Positions 28,396 to 37,403 of a DNA stretch of 64,000 nt are shown here, in pieces. Each line of letters opens with the position of its first letter. The stretch's first letter is position 1. This DNA is from Deferribacteres bacterium (GTDB lineage: Bacteria > Chrysiogenota > Deferribacteres > Deferribacterales > Geovibrionaceae), in the NCBI GenBank assembly GCA_023395255.1, contig JAEWZN010000011.1, positions 248,001 through 312,000 of the forward strand. The letters are read 5' to 3'. Under the pieces are notes generated by a model that was not told the origin of the DNA, ran no database searches, and saw nothing but the letters and a program-made list of their open reading frames with translations. The position numbers were made by a program, and so were the translations under genes.

Positions 28396-28462
28396 CGTCA
28401 TCCTGAACGCAGTGAAGGATCTCAGGTACTCAAGGATTCTTCAGTTTTGCCTCAGAATGACG
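28396..28462. repeat. GTCAT-ended inverted repeat, copy 1
   Basis: A 67-base segment in the guaB-guaA spacer whose ends are imperfect inverted repeats of about 25 bases: CGTCATCCTGAACGCAGTGA at the left and, read from the right on the other strand, CGTCATTCTGAGGCAAAACT. A related copy lies at 51571-51641. Similar GTCATYCTGA repeats occur widely in bacterial genomes as small non-coding palindromic elements. No coding potential is seen. Confidence 0.7.
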
Positions 28463-28473
28463 CATCACAGCTT

Positions 28474-28513
28474 ATTTAAGTATTCACCCAGTAATTGGGT
28501 GCTTCCTTCGTGA
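28474..28513 (-). repeat. Duplicated guaB 3' end
   Basis: These 40 bases match 28625-28664, the last codons and stop of guaB, at 38 of 40 positions, in the same orientation and 151 bases away. Both differences are synonymous or at a replaceable codon: the copy reads [14 protein letters not shown] where guaB reads [14 protein letters not shown]. The duplicate has no start and is not a gene. It and the true guaB end flank the second three-hairpin element. Confidence 0.85.
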
Positions 28514-28524
28514 GCTGACTGTCA

Positions 28525-28618
28525 ATCACAAACCGGACATCCTGTCGGTTTGTGATACACGCTCGCGGGCGGATAAACCGCCCTTCGCTGCGCACGGCGG
28601 GCTCCCATCATGGGAGCC
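28525..28618 (+). repeat. Three-hairpin interspersed repeat, copy 2
   Basis: Hairpin 1 pairs ATCACAAACCG (28525-28535) with CGGTTTGTGAT (28546-28556) around GACATCCTGT. The linker ACACGCTCGC follows. Hairpin 2 pairs GGGCGG (28567-28572) with CCGCCC (28578-28583) around ATAAA. The linker TTCGCTGCGCACGG follows, then hairpin 3 pairs GGCTCCC (28600-28606) with GGGAGCC (28612-28618). It lies eight bases from the guaB stop, inside the guaB-guaA spacer. Confidence 0.8.
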
Positions 28619-28626
28619 TTTATAAT

Positions 28627-30117
<1,491 letters not shown>

Positions 30118-30156
30118 TTATGTTTTGTTTTTCAATTTTTCAGTTCAGTTATATTC

Positions 30157-30185
30157 AGGGAAACTTTTTGGAACAAAGTTTCCCT
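30157..30185. repeat. Perfect hairpin in the nadE-guaB gap
   Basis: AGGGAAACTTT (30157-30167) and AAAGTTTCCCT (30175-30185) are an exact 11-base inverted repeat with a 7-base loop. There is no T run next to it, so it is not a standard terminator. A related but imperfect GGGAAACTTTT palindrome lies at 51532-51556. Confidence 0.6.
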
Positions 30186-30210
30186 AAGACCCTTCAAAAA
30201 CTCACCGGTC

Positions 30211-30232
30211 AAAAAACGAAATTCGGTTTTTT
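30211..30232 (-). terminator. Possible terminator after nadE
   Basis: On the minus strand CGAA and TTCG arms are flanked by six A and six T residues, giving a short hairpin that runs into T6 about 35 bases past the nadE stop. It could act in either direction. The core stem is only four base pairs, so confidence is low. Confidence 0.35.
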
Positions 30233-30265
30233 AGGAAGAGCAAAGGGTTTCTCTGTTTATATTTC

Positions 30266-31078
30266 TCAGTAGCCCCAGTCACGGCTGTAGCGGAAGTCGC
30301 GGCCTATTGTTCTCTGGCTCACTTTCGCTATGACGGGAATCTTGCGCTTGAACTGGTATCTCATTATCCTTTCTGAGATTTTCTGCACAAACTCCTCATC
30401 GAAGCCCATTTTGATCAACTCCGCTTTTCTGCGCCTGTTGTCTATCATTTCGTAAAGGAGCCTGTCCACATCTTTGTATGTGAATCCCAGTTCCCCTTCG
30501 TCGGTCTGATCCGGCCAGAGATCAGCAGTAGGCTGTTTTTTTATAACCTTATCGGGAATCCCCAGATACTCTGACAGTTCCCATACCTGCGTCTTGTAAA
30601 GATCCCCTATGGGGTTAATGGCACTGGCCAGATCTCCGTACCATGTGCCGTAGCCGAGGAGAAGCTCCGTCTTGTTGCTTGTTCCGAGAACTATTCCGTC
30701 GTGCTTTGCCGAGCGGTCAAATATAGTCACCATGCGCATGCGCGCGAGAACGTTTCCTATACGGAGCTTGCTCATATCCTTCTCGCTCTCGATGAAGGGT
30801 TCCGCAAAAGGGGTTATGTCGGCTATTTCAAGGTTAATACCAAGAGCGTCAGCAACCAGTTCCGCGTCCGCCATGCTCTCCTTGCTGGAAAGCTTGTATG
30901 GAAGCCCGACCCCAAATACCCTGTCCTTCCCCAGTGCTTCAACTGCGATGGCGGCGGAAAGGGCGGAATCTATACCGCCGGAGAGTCCGAGAACAACATT
31001 CCGGAGACCGATTTTCTCTGTTTCCTCTTTTACGAATGTGGTTAATATCTGCTTTGTGAGTTTAAGATCAAGCTTCAT
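30266..31078 (-). CDS. nadE: NAD synthetase, ammonia-type synthetase subunit
   Basis: Amidates nicotinic acid adenine dinucleotide to NAD using ATP. The PP-loop SGGIDS is at residues 33-38. GTSNKTELLLGYGTWYGD and the C-terminal TDEGELGFTYKDVD match NadE. With 270 residues it lacks the glutaminase domain found in the roughly 540-680 residue fused enzymes. The gene just upstream, overlapping by four bases, encodes a nitrilase-fold amidase that could supply the missing glutaminase. Confidence 0.93.
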   Translation of the reverse strand: MKLDLKLTKQILTTFVKEETEKIGLRNVVLGLSGGIDSALSAAIAVEALGKDRVFGVGLPYKLSSKESMADAELVADALGINLEIADITPFAEPFIESEKDMSKLRIGNVLARMRMVTIFDRSAKHDGIVLGTSNKTELLLGYGTWYGDLASAINPIGDLYKTQVWELSEYLGIPDKVIKKQPTADLWPDQTDEGELGFTYKDVDRLLYEMIDNRRRKAELIKMGFDEEFVQKISERIMRYQFKRKIPVIAKVSQRTIGRDFRYSRDWGY

Positions 31079-31905
31079 TTTCCGTCCCCTTTGAGATAGT
31101 CAAGGAGTATGTGGGATTTTTCGTCACGGAAGAAGGGGGAGTGTATTCTGGCAAGGCGTATATCTTCCTGTTCAAGCTCCACTATTCCCATGGTTTCCTC
31201 AAACTGCGGGAGTCTGGCTTTTCTGGAACCGAGAGCCGAATAAGCCTCCGAACCGCCCCAGAATGCCACGCCGTCCTCAACGCCTACACGGTTGACATAC
31301 ACAAGATTAACGGTGAGCAGGCTGGCGGTGTATTTGTTTGATGTCTGCCATATTGAGGCGGCTTCCAGCCCGTCCCCCACAACTCCTCTTGCCGGGCTGT
31401 TGGAGGGGATGAAGAGTGTCTGCACTCCCATGCGGCTCAGGATATAGATGGAGCTTGTATGGAGCGCATCCTCGCAGATGAGGATTCCGCACTTGCCGAG
31501 TGCGGTGTCAAACACGGAGAACTGTTTGCCGGCGGCGAAGTATCTCGCCTCCTCAAACATGGTGTAATCGGGCAGGTAGACCTTTTTATGGAGGTGAACC
31601 AGCCTGCCCTTTTCGGCATATGCGCTTACATTATAAAAAAGATTGTCCTCGCCTTCGTAAACGAAGCCGAAGACAATTGATATGTCTTTGGAAAGGGCGA
31701 TGATTTTTTTAATCACCCTGTCGTCTGTCTTCATGGCTACATCACTGACATAGTCCAGCAGATAATACCCCGTGAGCGAAAGCTCAGGAAACACAATGCA
31801 ATCGCATTTTTCCGCAACGGCCTTTTCTATATACTCCTCATGGAGCTTAAGGTTCTTGGCCGTGTCGCCCAGAAAGGGCTTTATCTGCGCCAGACAGATC
31901 CGCAT
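31075..31905 (-). CDS. Nitrilase-family amidohydrolase, likely NAD synthetase glutaminase
   Basis: A protein of 276 residues with a carbon-nitrogen hydrolase fold and a complete triad: Glu41 (FPELSLTGY), Lys108 (HKKVYLPDY) and Cys144 (ILICEDALH). The Tyr-rich segment NVSAYAEKGRLVHLHKKVYL is close to the glutaminase half of fused NAD synthetases. It overlaps nadE by four bases. I infer that it releases ammonia from glutamine for NadE, giving a split glutamine-dependent synthetase; a general omega-amidase role remains possible. Confidence 0.8.
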   Translation of the reverse strand: MRICLAQIKPFLGDTAKNLKLHEEYIEKAVAEKCDCIVFPELSLTGYYLLDYVSDVAMKTDDRVIKKIIALSKDISIVFGFVYEGEDNLFYNVSAYAEKGRLVHLHKKVYLPDYTMFEEARYFAAGKQFSVFDTALGKCGILICEDALHTSSIYILSRMGVQTLFIPSNSPARGVVGDGLEAASIWQTSNKYTASLLTVNLVYVNRVGVEDGVAFWGGSEAYSALGSRKARLPQFEETMGIVELEQEDIRLARIHSPFFRDEKSHILLDYLKGDGK

Positions 31906-32385
31906 TTATTCACCGTCCCTCACGAAGGTTCCGCTTTTTCCGCCGGATTTTTTCACAAGGCGCACATCGCTTATAACCATGCCTTTATCCACTGCCTTAC
32001 ACATATCATAGATAGTGAGCGCGGCAACGGAAACGCCTGTGAGGGCTTCCATCTCTATGCCCGTCTTTCCGGTGAGTTTTGCGGTAACTTCTATTTCTAT
32101 TTCACTCTTTTCGGTATCGGGATAGAAATAAACATCAACAGCCGTTACATTGAGCGGGTGGCACATGGGGATCAGATCCCCTGTTTTTTTCACAGCCATT
32201 ATTCCCGCCACGCGGGCAACCTCAAAAACATTACCCTTTTCCATTCTGCTTTCCAGAACAAGTTTAAGGGTTTCGGGCTTCATGATTATGCGCCCTTTTG
32301 CGGTTGCTTCTCTCACTGTGTCCGTCTTGGCGGTAACGTCCACCATGCGGCTTCTTCCTTCCTCGTCAAAATGGGTAAAAGACAT
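31906..32385 (-). CDS. moaC: Cyclic pyranopterin monophosphate synthase MoaC
   Basis: Acts with MoaA to build the pterin ring of molybdenum cofactor. MVDVTAKTDTVREATAKG, LIPMCHPLNVTAVDV and GIEMEALTGVSVAALTIYDM are the family boxes, and Lys and Asp residues of the KAVDKGM segment are catalytic in relatives. The length of 159 is typical. No other moa gene is nearby; its presence shows that the cell makes molybdo- or tungsto-enzymes. It directly precedes the amidase gene with no gap. Confidence 0.95.
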   Translation of the reverse strand: MSFTHFDEEGRSRMVDVTAKTDTVREATAKGRIIMKPETLKLVLESRMEKGNVFEVARVAGIMAVKKTGDLIPMCHPLNVTAVDVYFYPDTEKSEIEIEVTAKLTGKTGIEMEALTGVSVAALTIYDMCKAVDKGMVISDVRLVKKSGGKSGTFVRDGE

Positions 32386-32398
32386 TGTATTTATACCT

Positions 32399-33190
32399 CT
32401 AATGGGGATATTGCTTAAAAAATTCGTCCACAGGTCTGCTGGACACTATATAGTCCCATATTCTGCCGCTTCCGCTGCGGATGTCGTGCAGGTCGGTTTC
32501 AGTTCTTTCGACTGTATACTCCGCACTGTCTTTATAGTCCACAACTTTGCCGTTCTCAAACACAGGGACACGGAAAACAATCTTGTATGAATCGGCATCG
32601 TAGAGCAGCATCTTCATCATAACAATCTCTATGAATTTTGCCATAGTCTCGCTTAAAGGGTTTTCCCTCATGGAGGGGACAGGCTTTCCGGTTCCGTCCA
32701 CCGCACAGTAAAGCACGTTAACTATGGCTGTGCCGTCTTTTTTTCTTCCTTCGAGAATTTTAAGGTTGGGAACTATGTTCTGCCTTCTGGAAAAGATCGA
32801 TTCCCTGATCATCTGATTAAACTGGCTGGCCATGTTCATGATGTCCACCATGAACTTCTTCTCTATATCGCTTTTGGTGATATGCTCATCCTTAAGCTCA
32901 TAGCGGAACTCCACCAGTTCGGAGCGGACATAGGCTTCCCTGCGGTTATAGAGGCGCACCTTGTACCAGTTCCCTTTTTTGGAAAGCACAATTATTTTGC
33001 TCCCTTTGGGAAGTTTGGTAATGGCCGGGCTGTTGGTATCCGGCCTTTCACGAGCCATGACTCCTTCACCGGCGATGTGCCCCAGCGCTTCGAGGATTCC
33101 CTCGCGTTCGCCTATGTGCACCGGCTCAGCCGCATAAAGTCCGGCTGAGCAAAGCGTCAGAAGAAGAGTCAGGGCGAAAGCCCTAAACAT
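32399..33190 (-). CDS. Exported SH3-domain protein of unknown function
   Basis: A signal peptide (FRAFALTLLLTLCSAGLYA) is followed by a bacterial SH3-like domain: GVMARERPDTNSPAITKL, then GSKIIVLSKKGNWYKVRL. The remaining 150 residues form an unfamiliar domain with MNMASQFNQMIRESIFSRRQ and KFIEIVMMKMLLYDADSYKI. SH3b domains often bind peptidoglycan. I use the ATG at 33190, which overlaps the ychF stop by eight bases and leaves a clean signal peptide (263 residues). It lies between ychF and moaC, which gives no functional hint. Confidence 0.75.
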   Translation of the reverse strand: MFRAFALTLLLTLCSAGLYAAEPVHIGEREGILEALGHIAGEGVMARERPDTNSPAITKLPKGSKIIVLSKKGNWYKVRLYNRREAYVRSELVEFRYELKDEHITKSDIEKKFMVDIMNMASQFNQMIRESIFSRRQNIVPNLKILEGRKKDGTAIVNVLYCAVDGTGKPVPSMRENPLSETMAKFIEIVMMKMLLYDADSYKIVFRVPVFENGKVVDYKDSAEYTVERTETDLHDIRSGSGRIWDYIVSSRPVDEFFKQYPH

Positions 33191-34277
33191 TAAACCTGAA
33201 ATAGATGATGTCGCCGTCCTGAACAATATACTCCTTTCCTTCCAGCCTCATCTTACCGAGTTCCTTGGCCTTTGCCATGGAGCCTGCGGTTTCAAAGTCG
33301 CTGAATGAGGTAACTTCCGCACGGATGAATCCACGCTCTATATCAGAGTGGATTTTCCCCGCAGCCTTCTGCGCGGTGGTTCCTCCGGTTACTGTCCACG
33401 CGCGTACTTCCTTTTCGCCCGCGGTAAAAAAGGTTATAAGATCAAGCAGTTTGTATCCCTGCGCTATCATAGACTGCAAACCTGAACGGTCAAGCCCCAT
33501 GCTGGCAAGAAACTCCTTAGCTTCTTCCTCGTCAAGTTCCGCTATCTCGGATTCAATAGCGCCGCATATTTTAACGACAACGGCATTCTCCTTCGCCGCT
33601 ATCTCACGCACTTTTCTCACATGCTCATTATCTTCCGCCAGAACCGCCTCATCAACATTGGCAACATACATTACAGGCTTTGAGGTAATGAGAGGGTATT
33701 CTTTAAGGGATTCGGTAAGCTCCTCAAACCCATCTATACTTCTGATCATTCTGCCTTTCTGTATTTCAGCAAGGAGCATTTCAAGCTGCTCGGCGCGTCT
33801 TTTAGTTTCCTTGTCGCCGCCTTTAGCCGCTTTTTTATTTCTGTCCACCGCGCGCTCAACAAGCTCCATATCGCTGAGAAGAAGCTCGGTGTTGATTATC
33901 TCAATATCGCGCACAGGATCAACGCCGCCTTCCACATGCACAACATTAGGATCGTCAAAACAGCGCACAACATGCGCCACTGCATCCACCTGACGGATAT
34001 GCGTGAGGAATTTGTTGCCGAGGCCTTCACCCTGACTTGCGCCTTTCACAAGACCTGCTATATCTATAAACTCGATAGTGGTAGCCACTGTTGACTGCGG
34101 CTTTATTTTTTCCACCAGAAAATCCATTCTTTCATCAGGAACCGGAACTATACCCCTGTTGGGGTCAATTGTGCAGAAAGGGTAGTTTGCGCTTTCCGCT
34201 CCGGCTTTAGTAAGTGCGTTGAATATAGTGGACTTGCCGACGTTGGGCAGGCCGACTATTCCGCAGTTGAAACCCAT
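33183..34277 (-). CDS. ychF: Redox-regulated ATPase YchF
   Basis: An Obg-like P-loop NTPase that prefers ATP and binds ribosomes. GLPNVGKSTIFNAL is the P-loop, DIAGLVKGASQGEGLGNKFL the G3 region, and the C-terminal TGS domain ends DGDIIYFRFNV. The length of 364 is standard. The ribosome site is GAGGT. On the minus strand, TATAAT near 34316 may be its -10 box, with no convincing -35. In many proteobacteria ychF follows pth; here hppA and a terminator separate them. Confidence 0.95.
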   Translation of the reverse strand: MGFNCGIVGLPNVGKSTIFNALTKAGAESANYPFCTIDPNRGIVPVPDERMDFLVEKIKPQSTVATTIEFIDIAGLVKGASQGEGLGNKFLTHIRQVDAVAHVVRCFDDPNVVHVEGGVDPVRDIEIINTELLLSDMELVERAVDRNKKAAKGGDKETKRRAEQLEMLLAEIQKGRMIRSIDGFEELTESLKEYPLITSKPVMYVANVDEAVLAEDNEHVRKVREIAAKENAVVVKICGAIESEIAELDEEEAKEFLASMGLDRSGLQSMIAQGYKLLDLITFFTAGEKEVRAWTVTGGTTAQKAAGKIHSDIERGFIRAEVTSFSDFETAGSMAKAKELGKMRLEGKEYIVQDGDIIYFRFNV

Positions 34278-34374
34278 AATAACCTCATATTGTCTGCTTG
34301 CTTAAAGAACAATTATATTGCTACAAGTTTGAAAAAAAAGCAAAGAAGAGTTTAATTTTCGGCATACGCCTTAT

Positions 34375-34405
34375 AAAAAAAGGGCAGGCCTTTTCAGCCT
34401 GCCCC
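34375..34405 (-). terminator. Rho-independent terminator after hppA
   Basis: On the minus strand GGGCAGGC and GCCTGCCC form a perfect eight-pair stem with a TGAAAAG loop, followed by seven T residues. It lies about 30 bases past the hppA stop and is the clearest terminator in this half of the window, isolating ychF from hppA. Confidence 0.88.
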
Positions 34406-34432
34406 TCGTTACCGTAATATTCTGTCAGCTTA

Positions 34433-36469
34433 TCAGCCCAGAAGAAGGGGGGCGATGATAAGAGAGACAATGCTCATAAGTTTTACAAGGATGTTCATAG
34501 CGGGGCCGCTTGTATCTTTAAAGGGGTCGCCCACTGTATCACCCACAACCGCGGCTTTGTGCTGGTCAGAGCCTTTGCCCGCGCTGTCCCACTCGCCTTT
34601 TTCGATTGCTTTTTTCGCGTTATCCCATGCGCCGCCGGCGTTAGACATAAGCAGAGCGAGAAGAACGCCTGTAACCGTAGCGCCTGCGAGCATGCCGCCG
34701 AGAGCCTCTTTACCGAGAAGGAAGCCCACAACAACGGGTGCAAGAACCGCAACAACACCGGGGAGGATCATCTCTTTAAGTGCGGCAGCAGTTGATATGT
34801 CAACGCATGTTTTGGGGTCCGGCTTAACGCCTTCTTTTCCTTCAAGCAGACCGGGGATTTCCCTGAACTGACGGCGGATTTCATCAACCATCTGTCCTGC
34901 GGCCTTACCAACTGAAGTCATTGTCATAGCCGCAACAAGGAAAGGCAGGAAGCCGCCCACGAAAAGACCTATAACAACTATGGGTTTTGTTATGTCTATG
35001 CTGGTGATTCCGGCGCTGCTTGCATATGCGGCGAAAAGCGCAAGTGCGGTGAGAGCGGCGGAGCCTATAGCGAAGCCTTTACCGACGGCAGCAGTAGTGT
35101 TGCCGATAGCGTCAAGGCTGTCAGTGATTTTTCTTACTTCGGGTCCGAGTTCAGCCATTTCGGAGATACCGCCCGCGTTGTCCGCGATGGGGCCGTATGC
35201 GTCAACTGTCATAGTAACGCCCACTGTGGCAAGCATGCCCACTGCTGCGATACCTATTCCGTAAAGACCTGCAGTGGCATTTGCAACGAAGATGGCAACG
35301 CAGATGAGGATTACGGGAATAACAACTGATTCAAGACCTACGGCGAAACCGTGGATAATGTTTGTTGCGGAGCCGGTTTCAGAAGCGTGAACGATTCTTT
35401 TAACAGGGCCTGCCGCTGTGTAGTACTCTGTAACAAGGCCGATTGCGATACCTGCAAGCGTACCGGAAAGAAGAGCCCAGAACACGCCCGCTTTGATTCC
35501 GTACATAGCGATTACGAAGTAAGCAGCTATAAGGAAAAGACCTGCGCCGATGAATGTGGAATATCTGAGCGCAGATGCGGGGGGAGTGTTTTTAAGGAGT
35601 TTCATGGAGAAAACGCCCACAAGGGAAGCTATGAGGCCGATTACCGCAAGACCTATGGGGAGTGACATCATGTTTATTTTGAAGAGGTCTGAAGCAACGT
35701 CTGTCTGGCTGATAAGGTTTATAAGCTCAGGAGAGGCTGTTGCGGCGATTGCGATTGTTGCAATTATTGACCCTACATAGGACTCGAAAATATCCGCGCC
35801 CATACCTGCGATGTCGCCCACGTTGTCGCCCACGTTATCAGCGATAACGCCGGGGTTCCTGTGGTCATCCTCAGGGATGTTTGCTTCAACTTTACCAACA
35901 AGGTCAGCACCCACGTCCGCAGCTTTGGTGTATATACCGCCGCCCACACGTGCGAAAAGAGCGATTGAAGAAGCGCCCATTGCAAAACCATTGATGTATT
36001 TTGATGTTTCGGGGTCGCCGAAAATCATGAACAGAATACCCACGCCTATGAGACCAAGGCTCGCAACTGAAAGTCCCATAACAGCACCGCCGTTGTATGA
36101 AACGGAGAGTGCAGCAGCCATTCCGCCGCTTCTTGCGGCTTCACTTGTTCTGACGTTGGCGCGTGTTGCGGATTTCATTCCGAAGAAGCCCGCTGCCACA
36201 GAGCAGAGCGCTCCGGCAAGGAAAGCAACTGCGGTGTAGATTCCGAGGCTGGAAGAGAACAGCATAAGTACAAAAACTATTGCGACAAAGAAAGAAAGAA
36301 CTTTGTATTCTCTGCCAAGAAACGCCATGGCTCCATCATGGATCATGTCTGAAATTTCTTTCATTTTCTCATTGCCGGCGGATTTGCTCTTAACAGAGCT
36401 GTAAATCACATACGCAACAATAAGACCCACCACACCCAAAACCGGTGCGAGGTACATCATCATTGACAT
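34433..36469 (-). CDS. hppA: Membrane-bound ion-pumping pyrophosphatase
   Basis: Couples hydrolysis of pyrophosphate to pumping of H+ or Na+ across the inner membrane. About 16 membrane helices are visible in 678 residues. Catalytic loops are intact: [33 protein letters not shown] and the C-terminal [19 protein letters not shown]. The segment [12 protein letters not shown] has Ala where potassium-independent enzymes carry Lys, so this belongs to the K-dependent class, which includes H+ and Na+ pumps. AGGAGG lies five bases before the ATG. The third copy of the three-hairpin repeat lies in its upstream region. Confidence 0.95.
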   Translation of the reverse strand: MSMMMYLAPVLGVVGLIVAYVIYSSVKSKSAGNEKMKEISDMIHDGAMAFLGREYKVLSFFVAIVFVLMLFSSSLGIYTAVAFLAGALCSVAAGFFGMKSATRANVRTSEAARSGGMAAALSVSYNGGAVMGLSVASLGLIGVGILFMIFGDPETSKYINGFAMGASSIALFARVGGGIYTKAADVGADLVGKVEANIPEDDHRNPGVIADNVGDNVGDIAGMGADIFESYVGSIIATIAIAATASPELINLISQTDVASDLFKINMMSLPIGLAVIGLIASLVGVFSMKLLKNTPPASALRYSTFIGAGLFLIAAYFVIAMYGIKAGVFWALLSGTLAGIAIGLVTEYYTAAGPVKRIVHASETGSATNIIHGFAVGLESVVIPVILICVAIFVANATAGLYGIGIAAVGMLATVGVTMTVDAYGPIADNAGGISEMAELGPEVRKITDSLDAIGNTTAAVGKGFAIGSAALTALALFAAYASSAGITSIDITKPIVVIGLFVGGFLPFLVAAMTMTSVGKAAGQMVDEIRRQFREIPGLLEGKEGVKPDPKTCVDISTAAALKEMILPGVVAVLAPVVVGFLLGKEALGGMLAGATVTGVLLALLMSNAGGAWDNAKKAIEKGEWDSAGKGSDQHKAAVVGDTVGDPFKDTSGPAMNILVKLMSIVSLIIAPLLLG

Positions 36470-36505
36470 TTGGTCCTCCTTATTAATTAAATATGTTTCG
36501 GCATG

Positions 36506-36520
36506 AGCCGATTAACGGCT
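36506..36520. repeat. Small hairpin before hppA
   Basis: AGCCG and CGGCT pair around ATTAA, with CGG and CCG a few bases further out. It lies between hppA and the third three-hairpin element. No T run adjoins it. Role unknown. Confidence 0.35.
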
Positions 36521-36551
36521 GTCACCGTTTAACTTCCGATACGCTTTATCA

Positions 36552-36647
36552 GTGTATAAATCCGCACATCCTGTCGGATTTATACACACGCTCGCGCCGT
36601 GATAAACACGGCTTCGCTTCGCACGGCGCAACTCCCTCCGTGGAGTT
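36552..36647 (+). repeat. Three-hairpin interspersed repeat, copy 3
   Basis: Hairpin 1 pairs GTGTATAAATCCG (36552-36564) with CGGATTTATACAC (36575-36587), a perfect 13-pair stem around CACATCCTGT. Hairpin 2 pairs GCCGTG (36596-36601) with CACGGC (36607-36612) around ATAAA. The linker TTCGCTTCGCACGG follows, then hairpin 3 pairs AACTCC (36630-36635) with GGAGTT (36642-36647). GCGCCGTG can alternatively pair with a distal CACGGCGC, so two mutually exclusive folds exist. It lies within the 335-base pth-hppA gap. Confidence 0.8.
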
Positions 36648-36761
36648 GGGGTTACGTCACATGCTCCTCAATGATAAAATATATTTAACAAGAGAATAAG
36701 TTAATGTATTCTCCCTGTTCAAAACCTGCATCGTTTTCTCAGTTCGGTGCAAGGCACAGCT

Positions 36762-36782
36762 CCCTCCTTTATTAAAGGAGGG
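36762..36782. repeat. Perfect palindrome downstream of pth
   Basis: CCCTCCTTT (36762-36770) and AAAGGAGGG (36774-36782) pair around ATT. It starts 22 bases past the pth stop codon. There is no T run after it, so termination is doubtful. The rest of the 335-base gap holds copy 3 of the three-hairpin repeat, a small hairpin and AT-rich DNA that may carry the hppA promoter. Confidence 0.55.
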
Positions 36783-36803
36783 CGGGGGAGGATTTGAAGC
36801 GGG

Positions 36804-37403
36804 CTAAACCTGCTGAGCCTTATCCTGTCCTTCTTCCCCGTCGAAGACCGATTTGTTGTTATATGAATTCATGGCTGATTTCAGCCCGTTTCTCACGAGT
36901 GCTTCCGCTGCGTCCGTGCCCAGTTCAATAAACTTATCCAGCTCGGCATCGCTCTCAAACTTTCCGAGAACATGCCCCACGGTTTCGCCGCGTCTGCTTT
37001 TGCCTATTCCCATTTTCAGCCTGACGAACTTATCAGTGCCTATGAGTTCGATAATAGACTTTATCCCGTTGTGACCGCCGCTTGAGCCGTCCTTCCGGAA
37101 TTTTATGCGCCCGAACTCCATATCAAGATCGTCCTGAATGACAATGAGGCTTTCGGCTTCAATCTTATAAAAACTCATAAACGGTGCAACGGACTGGCCG
37201 CTGAGGTTCATGTATGTCATGGGTTTGAGGATGAAGTGTTTTTCATCCGTGCGAAACTCGCCCCAAAGCCCCTTGAATCCATCCTTAAAGCCTGTTCCGA
37301 AACGTTCGGCGAGTCTGTCAGCCACCATAAAGCCCAGATTATGTCTGGTTTTGGCGTACTGGCTCCCCGGATTGCCGAGACCTACTATAAGCAGATTACT
37401 CAT
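36804..37403 (-). CDS. pth: Peptidyl-tRNA hydrolase
   Basis: Frees tRNA from peptidyl-tRNA that drops off ribosomes. LLIVGLGNPGSQYAKTRHN contains the catalytic His, and MTYMNLSGQSV and SSGGHNGIKSIIE complete the family boxes. I start at the ATG at 37403 (199 residues), since Pth normally begins two or three residues before LIVGLGNPG; it overlaps the prs stop by eight bases. rplY (ctc), which usually lies between prs and pth, is absent here. Confidence 0.95.
   Translation of the reverse strand: MSNLLIVGLGNPGSQYAKTRHNLGFMVADRLAERFGTGFKDGFKGLWGEFRTDEKHFILKPMTYMNLSGQSVAPFMSFYKIEAESLIVIQDDLDMEFGRIKFRKDGSSGGHNGIKSIIELIGTDKFVRLKMGIGKSRRGETVGHVLGKFESDAELDKFIELGTDAAEALVRNGLKSAMNSYNNKSVFDGEEGQDKAQQV

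Noticed and set aside
36762..36782. Terminator after pth
   Set aside because: The palindrome is perfect, but neither strand has a T run next to it, so I list it only as a repeat.
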